Assembly: GCF_026013365.1 (NCBI RefSeq)
Contig: NZ_JAPDOE010000004.1
Span: 124,001-188,000, forward strand
Source: Paenibacillus sp. LS1
GTDB taxonomy: Bacteria; Bacillota; Bacilli; Paenibacillales; Paenibacillaceae
Direction: 5' to 3'
Length of the DNA: 64,000 bases
Position 1 is the first letter of the stretch. Each line of letters starts with the position of its first letter. Shown here in pieces: positions 1 to 8,286 of the stretch. The notes below the pieces were generated by a model. That model was not told the DNA's origin. It made no database searches and saw only the letters and a program-made list of their open reading frames with translations. Both the position numbers and the translations under genes were made by a program.

Positions 1-134
1 AAGGTCCAGGTGGTCAGGACGTGTACAACGGCAATGTCATTGCACGACACGCCTATGATGCAGAGGATAATGGCAATCCGAAATTGCTGATTAATGACTT
101 GCTGTGGGACGCGAATGGCTGGCCGATGTATTGA
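1..134 (+). CDS. GH43 arabinanase-like protein, C-terminal end only
   Basis: Only the last 44 codons lie in the window (frame from base 3, TGA at 132-134). The peptide contains GPGGQDVY, then ARHAYDA, and ends LLWDANGWPMY. This is the usual end of the five-bladed propeller of GH43 endo-arabinanases and related arabinan enzymes, where the GPGG/H segment and the R-H-Y-DA motif line the active site. It lies directly upstream of a sugar ABC transporter and two further GH43 genes, which fits arabinan breakdown. Family assignment is from motifs; the exact substrate is inferred. Confidence 0.7.
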   Translation, partial: GPGGQDVYNGNVIARHAYDAEDNGNPKLLINDLLWDANGWPMY

Positions 135-171
135 TTTATTTTATATAAATATAAAATGTTTTATAAAAGTG

Positions 172-199
172 TTGACTAAAGTGATCTGGATTTGATAAA
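172..199 (+). promoter_or_regulatory. candidate sigma-A promoter for the arabinan transporter operon
   Basis: TTGACT (172-177) is followed after 16 bases by GATAAA (194-199), in an AT-rich gap between the upstream GH43 gene and the binding-protein gene. The -35 is good and the -10 mediocre. It suggests the transporter can be started independently of the upstream gene. Confidence 0.4.
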
Positions 200-266
200 T
201 TTAACAACAGAAATCCTATTTCATCCAATTGAATACGGTTACAAATCCAGATCAGGAGGGGTTCAG

Positions 267-1610
267 ATGGTAAAGAAAAAGAATTGGGTCACATTTATGC
301 TTCTTATGCTGGTAAGTGCGCTGGTACTTGCAGGTTGTGGAGGTAACAGCGGCGCGAGTGGGGACAAGGAGTTAACGTTTATGTTCCGCGGAGGTACAGA
401 CGAGCAGAAAGCTTACCAGGCGGTGGTCAAGAAATTCGAAGAAGATCATCCGGGTGTGAAAGTCAAAATCATCGTAACGGCTGCGGATCAATATGCAACC
501 AAGCTGAGAGCGGCAATTACAGGCAACAGCTTGCCTGACGTATTCTACATCAATCCGGGCGATGTGAAAGCGTATGTGAACAGTAATGTGCTGATGAACC
601 TCACATCGTATATTGAAAATAATCCGGATGTTGATCTTGATAATATCTGGAAATACGGCGTGGATCTGTATCGTTATGATGGCCAAATGGCAGGCCAAGG
701 TGATATCTACGGTATGCCGAAAGATCTGGGGCCATTTGCACTGGGCTACAACAAGACTTTGTTTGAAAAAGAGGGCATTCCATTCCCTGACACGGATAAA
801 CCATATACATGGGAAGAGTTCATCAAGGTGAACCAGCAAGCGACCAAGGATACCAATGGAGACGGTAAACCGGATGTATACGGTACTGGATTCAACGTAC
901 AGTGGGCCCTGCAATCCTTTGTATGGAGCAACGGTGGCGACTGGCTGGATGAAACCAAAACAAAGGTAACGATTGATGATCCGAAATTCGCTGAAGCACT
1001 GCAGTTCTTCGCGGACATGCAGAACGTATACAAAATCACACCTTCTATTGAGGAAGCGCAAACATTGGATACGTACCAACGCTGGATGAAAGGTGAAATG
1101 GCTTTCTTCCCTGTAGGTCCATGGGATATGAGCACATTTGAAAAACTGCCTTTCGATTATGATTTGCTGCCTTTCCCTGCGGGATCGACTGGCAAATCGG
1201 CAACGTGGATCGGCTCTCTGGGCATTGGGGTATCGGCGAAAACGAAATATCCGGAAGAAGCGGCAGCATTGGTGAACTACCTTACGGCTTCGAAGGAAGG
1301 CATGCAGCAACTGGTAGATGCCAAGGTACAAATCCCGAACTTGCTTGATATGGCAGACGAGTGGGCCAAAGATACATCCACGAAACCAGCCAATAAGCAA
1401 GAATTCATTGACATCGTAGAGGATTATGGCCGGGCTCTGCCAGGTAACTACACGTACAATGCGGAATGGTATGACCTGTTCTTCACGGACATTCAGCCGG
1501 TATTGGATGGCAAGATTACAGCCGCAGATTATGTGAAGCAGCAGCAACCGAAAATGCAGAAGCTGCTCGACAAAGCGGTTGAACAGGAAAAGAAATCTCA
1601 GAATAAGTAG
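267..1610 (+). CDS. sugar ABC transporter substrate-binding lipoprotein
   Basis: This 447-aa extracellular binding protein of the family 1 (MalE/MsmE) type captures an oligosaccharide and hands it to the two permeases downstream. An in-frame upstream start exists, but the ATG at 267 has an excellent AGGAGGGG eight bases ahead and begins a clean lipoprotein signal: Lys-rich N-region, hydrophobic stretch and lipobox LAGC with Cys24. The mature part has the family motifs around DVFYINPGD and the WSNGGDW sugar-binding region. GH43 genes on both sides point to arabino-oligosaccharides as ligand (inference). A hairpin follows the gene, as is common where binding protein is needed in excess over permease. 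Confidence 0.9.
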   Translation: MVKKKNWVTFMLLMLVSALVLAGCGGNSGASGDKELTFMFRGGTDEQKAYQAVVKKFEEDHPGVKVKIIVTAADQYATKLRAAITGNSLPDVFYINPGDVKAYVNSNVLMNLTSYIENNPDVDLDNIWKYGVDLYRYDGQMAGQGDIYGMPKDLGPFALGYNKTLFEKEGIPFPDTDKPYTWEEFIKVNQQATKDTNGDGKPDVYGTGFNVQWALQSFVWSNGGDWLDETKTKVTIDDPKFAEALQFFADMQNVYKITPSIEEAQTLDTYQRWMKGEMAFFPVGPWDMSTFEKLPFDYDLLPFPAGSTGKSATWIGSLGIGVSAKTKYPEEAAALVNYLTASKEGMQQLVDAKVQIPNLLDMADEWAKDTSTKPANKQEFIDIVEDYGRALPGNYTYNAEWYDLFFTDIQPVLDGKITAADYVKQQQPKMQKLLDKAVEQEKKSQNK

Positions 1611-1621
1611 ATAGGAAAAGG

Positions 1622-1657
1622 CGATGCCGGCGGCCAGCAATCATGCTGCTGGCATCG
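1622..1657 (+). terminator. hairpin after the binding-protein gene
   Basis: CGATGCC (1622-1628) pairs with GGCATCG (1651-1657), with an inner CAGCA/TGCTG stem, followed by only a weak T-rich run. It is probably a partial terminator or an mRNA-stabilising 3' hairpin inside the operon. Confidence 0.5.
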
Positions 1658-1688
1658 TTCTTATTGGAGCTTATTGGATTCCATACGG

Positions 1689-1737
1689 GCATGTGGCATT
1701 CGTTGATCGACAAGTTCAATCGAAGGATGCCACATGC
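1689..1737 (+). promoter_or_regulatory. perfect 11-bp inverted repeat upstream of the permease gene
   Basis: GCATGTGGCAT (1689-1699) and ATGCCACATGC (1727-1737) are perfect inverted copies, 27 bases apart. The element could be an operator or an RNA hairpin. It swallows the first in-frame ATG (1734) of the next gene, which supports the GTG at 1764 as the real start. Confidence 0.5.
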
Positions 1738-1763
1738 TGATACTAGAAACAGGGGTGAACGCC

Positions 1764-2654
1764 GTGATTACGAAATCGAGTTTGTATCGCAAAGAGATGC
1801 TGTACGGATATCTGTTTATTTTGCCTCCGATTCTTGGGTTGCTAATCTTTGTCATGTTCCCGTTCCTCTATTCCCTCTATGGTTCCTTTACCGATTGGGA
1901 TGGACTGGGACAGATGAATTTTATCGGTTTGGCCAACTTCAAGGATCTGCTCACGGATGACCTCTTTTACAAAGCGATGTTTAATACATTCTTCCTGATG
2001 CTCGGTATCCCGATTGGTCTGTTGTTGGCTCTATTGCTGGCAATGGGTCTGAATCGTAAAATTCCCGGCACAACGACATTCCGTGTGATCTATTACATTC
2101 CGGTTATTTCTTCCCTCGCTGCGGTGTCCATCATGTGGAACTGGGCATACAACGGGGATTACGGTCTGGTCAATCAGTTCCTTGACCTGTTTGGTATCAA
2201 GGGTCCAAACTGGCTCGCGAATAAAGACACGGTCAAACCCGCTCTAATTATTATGACGATATGGAAAGGTCTCGGATACACGATGTTATTGTACTTGGCG
2301 GCACTGCAAAGTGTATCACGTACATACTACGAAGCGGCTGAGTTGGATGGAGCCAATGGGTTCCAGATCTTCCGCAACATCACCTGGCCTATGGTGAAGC
2401 CAGTTACCTTTTTCCTCATTGTTACAAATATCATTGGTGGTTCCCAGATCTTCACCGAGATGAACATTATGACGCCTACGGGTGGTCCTGAATATTCTTC
2501 GGCATCAATCGTCTTCTACATTTGGCAGAAAGCCTTCGGTAACTTGCAGATGGGTTATGCCTCAGCGATGGCCATGATTCTGGGTATTTTCATTTTTGTC
2601 ATTACCCTGGTGCAATTCAAAATGAACGAAAAATCAGCCTATGATGGGGATTGA
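1764..2654 (+). CDS. sugar ABC transporter permease, MalF/AraP type
   Basis: This is a 296-aa inner-membrane permease with about six hydrophobic helices and the EAA loop of binding-protein-dependent permeases (EAAELDGANGFQIFRNI, near residue 190), which docks the ATPase. The GTG at 1764 is preferred because AGGGGTGAA lies just before it; the in-frame ATG at 1734 lies within a perfect hairpin. It works with the binding protein upstream and the permease downstream. No ATPase gene is present, so a shared MsmX-type ATPase probably energises the system (known for B. subtilis AraNPQ; inferred here). Confidence 0.9.
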   Translation: MITKSSLYRKEMLYGYLFILPPILGLLIFVMFPFLYSLYGSFTDWDGLGQMNFIGLANFKDLLTDDLFYKAMFNTFFLMLGIPIGLLLALLLAMGLNRKIPGTTTFRVIYYIPVISSLAAVSIMWNWAYNGDYGLVNQFLDLFGIKGPNWLANKDTVKPALIIMTIWKGLGYTMLLYLAALQSVSRTYYEAAELDGANGFQIFRNITWPMVKPVTFFLIVTNIIGGSQIFTEMNIMTPTGGPEYSSASIVFYIWQKAFGNLQMGYASAMAMILGIFIFVITLVQFKMNEKSAYDGD

Positions 2655-2680
2655 TTGTCAAGGAAAGGAGTGAACCGGAG

Positions 2681-3523
2681 ATGTCTTACAGTCAAAAGAG
2701 GAAATTAACGAACTCGATCATCTTTATCGTACTCGCGATCGGTGCGATTGCGATGATTGCACCACTGATCTGGATGCTGTCCACTTCATTGAAGGAGAAG
2801 CAGGATGTGTTCGCGCTTCCGCCTGTGTGGATACCTGAAGTATTCCAATTTGGTAAGTATAAAGAAATCTGGGAAGCTGGTCCGCTGCTCAGCGGGATCA
2901 AAAACAGCCTTATTGTTGCGGTGAGTGTAACGGTGGTGGGTACATTTACGTCCAGTATCGCTGCCTTTGCCTTTGCCAAATTAAGATTCCCGCACAAAAA
3001 CAAGCTGTTTCTCGCGTTGTTAGCATCCATGATGATTCCTTATCCGACAGTCATGATCCCGCAATTCATCATGTTCGCGAAGCTGGGCTGGGTGGATACA
3101 TTGTTGCCACTGATTGTTCCAGGCCTGTTCGGTAACGTAATCATGATCTTCTTCCTTCGTCAATACCTGCTTAGTGTACCTGATGCGATTATTGAGGCGG
3201 CCAAGATTGATGGAAGTTCCTACTTCCGCTTGTACTCCAGTATTACGTTCCCGCTCATCAAACCGGCGATTGCTGCACAGCTGATTCTCTGGTTCATGGG
3301 CATCTGGAACGATTATCTGGCACCGATTATCTATCTCAATTCACCGGAGAAGCAGACACTACAGCTGGTTATCGCGAACTTTAACGCGACGTATGCGATT
3401 CAAACCGATTACCCACTTATTATGGCAGCGTCCATTGTAGCCCTGTTGCCGGTATTAATCATCTTCCTGATCTTCCAGAAGCAGATTATTGAATCGGTTG
3501 CCATTTCGGGAGTGAAGGGATGA
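2681..3523 (+). CDS. sugar ABC transporter permease, MalG/AraQ type
   Basis: A 280-aa permease, partner of the preceding gene, with six predicted membrane helices and the EAA motif (EAAKIDGSSYFRLYSSI) in the second half. An in-frame TTG at 2651 overlaps the upstream stop, but the ATG at 2681 has AAGGAAAGGAG ten bases upstream and gives a normal MalG-type N-terminus. Its stop overlaps the start of the following secreted GH43 gene (ATGA), so import and extracellular hydrolysis are translationally coupled. Confidence 0.9.
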   Translation: MSYSQKRKLTNSIIFIVLAIGAIAMIAPLIWMLSTSLKEKQDVFALPPVWIPEVFQFGKYKEIWEAGPLLSGIKNSLIVAVSVTVVGTFTSSIAAFAFAKLRFPHKNKLFLALLASMMIPYPTVMIPQFIMFAKLGWVDTLLPLIVPGLFGNVIMIFFLRQYLLSVPDAIIEAAKIDGSSYFRLYSSITFPLIKPAIAAQLILWFMGIWNDYLAPIIYLNSPEKQTLQLVIANFNATYAIQTDYPLIMAASIVALLPVLIIFLIFQKQIIESVAISGVKG

Positions 3524-5001
3524 ATCAGCGGAAGAGATTCCGAGGGTGGATATTTTCGAAGAGAGGGGTTGTTGCTTCCATGTTGCTGATGCTGATTGTT
3601 GGAGCTACGGGTTGTTCTGGAGAAAGAGCAGGAGAAACGGTGTCCCGTCCCGTCTTTCCTGAAGCTCCTCAAGATACTCAGCTGTATGACACATCCATAC
3701 TGGATGATGAATCCCGTTGGACGGTAAACAATGCGCATGATCCAGCTATTATCAAAACCGATCAGGGATACTACGTCTATTCCACAGACGTTCGTGTAGC
3801 AGGAGAAGCGAAACCCGGTGTCATGGTACGAAAATCAGATGATCTGATTAACTGGACATGGGTAGGTCAGGCTCTGCCCGGTATTCCGCAAGAAGCGCTG
3901 GATTGGACAGGTGCAGTCAATCTGTGGGCACCGGATGTGATCCAGGTTGGCGATACCTATCGGATGTATTATTCGGCTTCTTCTTTTGGCAGTACCCAGT
4001 CGGCCATTGGTCTTCAGACATCCTCATCTCCCGAAGGTCCATGGACAGATGAAGGACTGGTTGTGAAAACTTCTGCGAATGAACAGGACAAATTAAATGC
4101 CATTGATGCTAATCCCATCGTAGATGCCGAGGGCAATTCGTGGATGGTATATGGTTCATTCTTTGACGGAATCTACATTTTGCCACTTGATCCAGACACC
4201 GGGAAATTCAAGGACGAGGGTTATGGTACACGCATTGCCGCTCGGGATCGTGCTACCGAAGAAGGTGCAGTCGAAGGTCCTTACATTGTGTATAACCCGG
4301 AGTTCAAAAAATATTATCTGTTCGTCTCCTATGATTCCTTATTCGAGGACTATAACGTGCGGGTTGCGCGTGCTGATTCAATCACAGGGCCGTATACGGA
4401 CATAAACGGCATGAACATGCTGGATACCGAGCATCTGCCTCAATATGAGATCGGCACCAAAATTCTGGGCGGGTATCGCTTCACGGAAGGCGAGGGCTGG
4501 GTTGCGCCCGGACATAACTCCGTTCTGAAGGACGGGGACGATTATTACATCGTGCATCATGCGCGGGGTGAGACGGATAAAAACTGGCCATATCTGCATG
4601 TACGCAAAATGTTATGGACCAAGGACGGATGGCCTGTAGTTTCACCTGAACGTTACGCTGGTGAGAAAGCACAGGACATTCCGAAGTCCATGATAGCCGG
4701 GGAGTGGGAAGGCATGGCGCTTGACCCGTCCGTAGACGGGCAAATTCAGGCCGTGCCATATACCCTAACGGGCAACGGTAAAATTCAAAGCGAAAACGGT
4801 TCAGGAACCTGGACGTTTGATGGTAAACAAACATTGACACTAAAATGGAAAGAAAGCCCATGGGGCGGCGCTTCTACGGAAGAGCTGAAGCTGCTCCCGT
4901 CCTGGGACTGGGAGCGAAGCCAGCCTACGCTAGTGGTAACAGGCCTCGATGACCACGGCGTGGCGGTCTGGGGCAAGCAAATCAGCGCAGCTGAGGAATA
5001 A
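3520..5001 (+). CDS. secreted GH43 endo-alpha-1,5-L-arabinanase
   Basis: A 493-aa protein with an N-terminal hydrophobic segment ending in GATGC (Cys32), read as a somewhat weak lipobox. It should be anchored outside the membrane and cut arabinan to oligomers for the adjoining transporter. The five-bladed GH43 signature is present: NAHDPAII (catalytic-base Asp near 74), DANPIVD (pKa-modulating Asp near 195), EGPYIVY (acid Glu near 250) and the APGHNS active-site segment. The last 110 residues look like the C-terminal beta domain found after GH43 arabinanase catalytic domains. The start overlaps the permease stop. Exact specificity is inferred from family and context. Confidence 0.85.
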   Translation: MNQRKRFRGWIFSKRGVVASMLLMLIVGATGCSGERAGETVSRPVFPEAPQDTQLYDTSILDDESRWTVNNAHDPAIIKTDQGYYVYSTDVRVAGEAKPGVMVRKSDDLINWTWVGQALPGIPQEALDWTGAVNLWAPDVIQVGDTYRMYYSASSFGSTQSAIGLQTSSSPEGPWTDEGLVVKTSANEQDKLNAIDANPIVDAEGNSWMVYGSFFDGIYILPLDPDTGKFKDEGYGTRIAARDRATEEGAVEGPYIVYNPEFKKYYLFVSYDSLFEDYNVRVARADSITGPYTDINGMNMLDTEHLPQYEIGTKILGGYRFTEGEGWVAPGHNSVLKDGDDYYIVHHARGETDKNWPYLHVRKMLWTKDGWPVVSPERYAGEKAQDIPKSMIAGEWEGMALDPSVDGQIQAVPYTLTGNGKIQSENGSGTWTFDGKQTLTLKWKESPWGGASTEELKLLPSWDWERSQPTLVVTGLDDHGVAVWGKQISAAEE

Positions 5002-5031
5002 GGCGGCGGCCAGCGAGCTACCGCGCCGATG

Positions 5032-5167
5032 GTGCACAAGGAGTGAGGGGGAGGAAGGAGCCGCAGGAGCGAGTTTGGCATTCGATTTCAACCGCCAAGA
5101 GCGGTGGAAAGAGAAATCGGAGGACAAGAGAGCACCAAGGCCCTACCACCCCCGAACGTCCGCTGTG
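5032..5167 (+). repeat. GA-rich structured repeat, copy 1
   Basis: About 136 bp almost identical to 5374-5511. It begins GGTGCACAAG, continues through a purine-rich run and ends near CCGCTGTG. Inside, CGATTTC pairs with GAAATCG and ACCGC with GCGGT, giving a hairpin whose loop differs between the copies. Short open frames through both copies look like by-products. Confidence 0.7.
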
Positions 5168-5301
5168 TATGCAAGCTGTCCTATTAAGGTGCGCTAACAC
5201 AGATAGACACTCAAGATTTATCTGTGCTGGCCTATGTCTGAGACCAATCATGCACTAAATATGGGGAGAGTCGACCCTGCGAAGCGGTCGACCCCATAAA
5301 A

Positions 5302-5323
5302 CCGAGCCAAAAATAAGGCTCGG
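5302..5323 (+). repeat. perfect hairpin between the two repeat copies
   Basis: CCGAGCC (5302-5308) pairs with GGCTCGG (5317-5323) around an A-rich loop. No T-run follows on the plus strand, so it is not a canonical terminator. The rest of 5168-5373 holds no recognisable gene. Confidence 0.5.
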
Positions 5324-5373
5324 AGTGAGGCTGTAACCCAGCGAGCGCGAAGAGAGCGAGCTACTGAACCAAA

Positions 5374-5511
5374 GGTGCACAAGCAGTGAGGGGGAGGAAG
5401 GAGCCGCAGGAGCGAGTTTGGCATCCGATTTCAACCGCCAGAAGCGGTGGGAAAAAGAAATCGGAGGACAAGAGAGAACCAAGGCCCTGCCACCCCCGAA
5501 CGCCCGCTGTG
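5374..5511 (+). repeat. GA-rich structured repeat, copy 2
   Basis: Second copy of the element at 5032-5167, with a handful of substitutions and small indels. The internal hairpin is extended by one pair (CCGATTTC/GAAATCGG). It lies about 85 bp upstream of the next GH43 gene. Confidence 0.7.
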
Positions 5512-5596
5512 CACTCAAATAGCTCTTCTCTTTTCTGCATCGTACACACAACCTCAACTCCGAGCCACCACACACATTTGAAAGGGGAGCATTCCC

Positions 5597-6577
5597 ATGA
5601 CTGATTCCATTACTTTTACTAATCCTATCCTGGAGCAGCGTGCTGATCCGTGGGTGTACCGTCATATGGACGGTTACTATTACTTTTCCGCATCCGTACC
5701 AGCCTTTGACCGGATTGAGATCCGGCGAGCAGAGACGTTGGAAGGATTAAGAGATGCCGAGCCAGTAACGGCTTGGACCAAGCGTGACACAGGGCCAATG
5801 AGTGCCAACATCTGGGCACCGGAAATTCATTTTATCGATGGCAAATGGTACATACATTACGCTGCGGCTCACACCAGTGAGACCAACGAAGGCTTGTTCG
5901 ATCATCGGATGTATGTTCTGGAGAACGATTCTGCGAATCCACTTGAAGGAGAGTGGGTAGAAAAAGGGCAGATTTACACCCGGTGGGAATCATTCGCGCT
6001 GGATGCAACGACCTTTGAACATAAGGGAATCCGCTATCTGGTGTGGGCGCAGAAAGATCCTGATATTGTGGGCAACTCGAACCTGTACATTTCCGAAATG
6101 GAAAACCCGTGGACGCTACGAGGTGAACAGGTCATGATCTCTACGCCAGAGTACGATTGGGAGATCATCGGCTTTAAGGTCAATGAAGGAGCAGCCGTGA
6201 TGCACCGAAATGGAAGATTGTTTATCGGCTACTCAGCCAGCGCGACTGATTACAATTATTGTATGGGTCTGCTCACTGCAGATGAGAATGCCGACCTGCT
6301 TGATCCGGCAAGCTGGGTAAAATCACCCGAGCCGGTATTCCAGACTTGTGAAGCGAACGGCCAATACGGTCCGGGCCATAACAGCTTTACGCTATCACCG
6401 GATGGCAAGACCGATATTATGATTTATCATGCGCGTAATTACAAAGACATCGAGGGTGATCCCTTGTATGATCCGAACCGTCACGCTCGTGCTCAAGTGA
6501 TTCATTGGCGTGAAGATGGCACACCTGATTTCGGTGTTCCGGTTCCAGATGGCAAAGCAGTAGCAGAAGCGAAATAA
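5597..6577 (+). CDS. intracellular GH43 alpha-L-arabinofuranosidase / exo-arabinanase
   Basis: A 326-aa GH43 enzyme without a signal peptide, expected to finish hydrolysis of imported arabino-oligosaccharides in the cytoplasm. RADPWVY supplies the catalytic base (Asp17), NIWAPEIHF marks the blade after it, FALDATTF the second Asp and IGFKVNEGAAV the acid Glu. GPGHNSF and the IYHARNY segment are near the C-terminus. AAAGGGGAGC precedes the ATG. The protein is single-domain and normal in length for this subfamily. Beta-xylosidase activity is possible, because GH43 specificities are hard to separate by eye. Confidence 0.85.
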   Translation: MTDSITFTNPILEQRADPWVYRHMDGYYYFSASVPAFDRIEIRRAETLEGLRDAEPVTAWTKRDTGPMSANIWAPEIHFIDGKWYIHYAAAHTSETNEGLFDHRMYVLENDSANPLEGEWVEKGQIYTRWESFALDATTFEHKGIRYLVWAQKDPDIVGNSNLYISEMENPWTLRGEQVMISTPEYDWEIIGFKVNEGAAVMHRNGRLFIGYSASATDYNYCMGLLTADENADLLDPASWVKSPEPVFQTCEANGQYGPGHNSFTLSPDGKTDIMIYHARNYKDIEGDPLYDPNRHARAQVIHWREDGTPDFGVPVPDGKAVAEAK

Positions 6578-6600
6578 GAGATAGTGAAACCTTAAATACG

Positions 6601-6640
6601 AGAGCCCTTAGTTAGCGAGTGATGCTGATTAAGGGCTCTT
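6601..6640 (+). terminator. rho-independent terminator of the arabinan locus
   Basis: AGAGCCCTTA (6601-6610) pairs perfectly with TAAGGGCTCT (6630-6639), followed by a short pyrimidine tract. Confidence 0.75.
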
Positions 6641-6772
6641 CTGTATGTGAACGATAAGATAGAACGGCCTAAGTATCGATGTCTTGGATATAAAACAAAG
6701 CAACCACAACGATGATTTTTGCGTATGAGAAAGATACGGATTACGATACACAACCTATTAGGAGGATCACAT

Positions 6773-7618
6773 ATGGATTCACGCGAAACATTGGACCACG
6801 AACTTGAACAGATTTTGAAATGGGAAAAACAACAGAAAGACTTGTTTATATGGGATAAAATCGGGCGTCTGCCGTTTGCGATGTTGGATAAAGTGATGCC
6901 TAAAGCGCTGAAACAGAAAATCGGAGATTCCCTGAATGACGTCGGTCAATATGTACAGAATGGGGGCAAGTTCCTCGTACAGAAGAAAAAAGTAGCCAAG
7001 CTGTTGCAAGAGGAAGCCGAGAAATCCGGTTATTCCATGACGGACACGACTGATCGTCTGGAACAGTATGCTGAAGCTGAGGGGACAGCGAAGATTCATA
7101 GTGTAGAGAATCTGCCACTTCAGGTGCTGGACCAGGTAGCCGATAACATTACCGAGAGTCGAACGAAGTTTGCCGCGGCTCAGGGGGCAGCTACAGGGTT
7201 CGGTGGCATTGTAACCATTGCAGCAGATATTCCGATGGTGATGGGGCTTTCTCTGAAGGTACTGCAGGAGATGGCATTATGTTACGGCTATGATCCCGAT
7301 GAACCGCTGGAGCGTATCTTTATCGTCAAATGTCTGCAATTCTCTTCCGCCGATATCGTAGGCAAGAAAGCGATCATTGAAGAACTGGCAGCTTACGATG
7401 ATCCAGACAAGCCCATTGAAGTGGTATCGCAGATGCAGGGCTGGCGTGAAGTTTTTAACTCCTACAGTGAATCCTTTGGTTGGAAGAAGCTGTTCCAACT
7501 CGTGCCGATTGCCGGCATGGTCTTTGGTTCAGTGAGCAACAAAAATACGATCCGTGATGTAGCCGAAGCAGGTAAAATGCTGTACAAAAAACGGCTGATC
7601 CTTCAGCGTTTGAAATAA
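6773..7618 (+). CDS. EcsC-family protein
   Basis: A 281-aa protein. The ATG at 6773 is chosen because TAGGAGGATCAC lies directly ahead; an upstream in-frame start has no ribosome site. The middle has the family hallmark, a Gly/Ala-rich amphipathic stretch (AAAQGAATGFGG near 150) followed by ADIPMVMGLSLKVLQEMALCYGY. EcsC-family proteins are membrane-associated; in B. subtilis EcsC is encoded with the EcsAB transporter, but here the gene stands alone and its role is unknown. Confidence 0.75.
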   Translation: MDSRETLDHELEQILKWEKQQKDLFIWDKIGRLPFAMLDKVMPKALKQKIGDSLNDVGQYVQNGGKFLVQKKKVAKLLQEEAEKSGYSMTDTTDRLEQYAEAEGTAKIHSVENLPLQVLDQVADNITESRTKFAAAQGAATGFGGIVTIAADIPMVMGLSLKVLQEMALCYGYDPDEPLERIFIVKCLQFSSADIVGKKAIIEELAAYDDPDKPIEVVSQMQGWREVFNSYSESFGWKKLFQLVPIAGMVFGSVSNKNTIRDVAEAGKMLYKKRLILQRLK

Positions 7619-7675
7619 GGTTACAGAAGAAGTAGTCTTATAGCAGAATACTTAATTGAAAGAGATGAATCTGAA

Positions 7676-8164
7676 ATGTTAAACAAACAAGGTTTCTATG
7701 ATCTTTTAGATCGCAACAATATCGTTTACGAGAGTATAGAACATCCCGCAGTATATACGATGGAGGAAATATTCTCTTATCAGATTCCACATACAGAACA
7801 TATCGTTAAAAATCTGTTTCTGCGTGATGACAAGAAGCGCAACTATTATCTGGTAACGATTGCTGGAACGAAGTCAGTTGATTTGAGAAGTTTAGGCGAA
7901 AAGATACCTAGCCGCAAACTCAGTTTTGCGAGTGAGAAGGATTTGTTGGAGTTACTCGGATTGGAAAAAGGGCATGTTAACCCTATGGGGGTTCTTAATA
8001 ATGTTCAGAAGAACGTAACCGTCGTCTTTGACAAGGATCTAGTCGGTCAGAAAATTGGAATTCATCCCATGGAAAATACGGCGACGGTATTCCTTGAATT
8101 TGAAGATGTGAAGGAATTGATTACAGATCAAGGTAGTAGCGTTGTCATGTGTGACGTGGAATAA
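7676..8164 (+). CDS. YbaK/ProX-type aminoacyl-tRNA deacylase
   Basis: A 162-aa single-domain protein of the YbaK/ProX editing family, which hydrolyses mischarged tRNA (usually Ala-tRNAPro in ProX). The N-terminal helix segment (LLDRNNIVYESIEHPAVYT) and the K-N-L-F-L-R motif followed by YYLVTIAGTKSVDL are diagnostic. A GVLNN segment comes before the final strands. The ribosome site is weak (AAGAGA). It occurs in the same window as a T-box-controlled proS, but the two are not linked in an operon. Confidence 0.8.
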   Translation: MLNKQGFYDLLDRNNIVYESIEHPAVYTMEEIFSYQIPHTEHIVKNLFLRDDKKRNYYLVTIAGTKSVDLRSLGEKIPSRKLSFASEKDLLELLGLEKGHVNPMGVLNNVQKNVTVVFDKDLVGQKIGIHPMENTATVFLEFEDVKELITDQGSSVVMCDVE

Positions 8165-8199
8165 AACGGGTTTAGCTAAATTCGAGAAAAACAAATATA

Positions 8200-8252
8200 A
8201 CAAAAGGGTTCCTACCGCTCTGTAAATACAGAGTTGGAGGGAACCCTTTTGT
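8200..8252. terminator. bidirectional terminator between convergent genes
   Basis: ACAAAAGGGTTCC (8200-8212) pairs perfectly with GGAACCCTTTTGT (8240-8252), and an inner CTCTGT/ACAGAG stem lies between. T-runs on both strands fit termination of the ProX-like gene and of the MFS gene. Confidence 0.85.
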
Positions 8253-8286
8253 TGTGGTCAGACTTTTTATTTACTACAAATGTAAG

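Noticed and set aside
372..1640. Long minus-strand ORF opposite the sugar-binding protein
   Set aside because: Mirror frame of a well-supported lipoprotein gene; composition (many Arg, Phe, Ile, Cys) is typical of an antisense shadow, and it has no ribosome site.
5043..5604. Short ORFs in the GA-rich repeats (both strands)
   Set aside because: Both repeats give similar peptides only because the DNA is repeated; no ribosome sites, and the frames diverge at indels.
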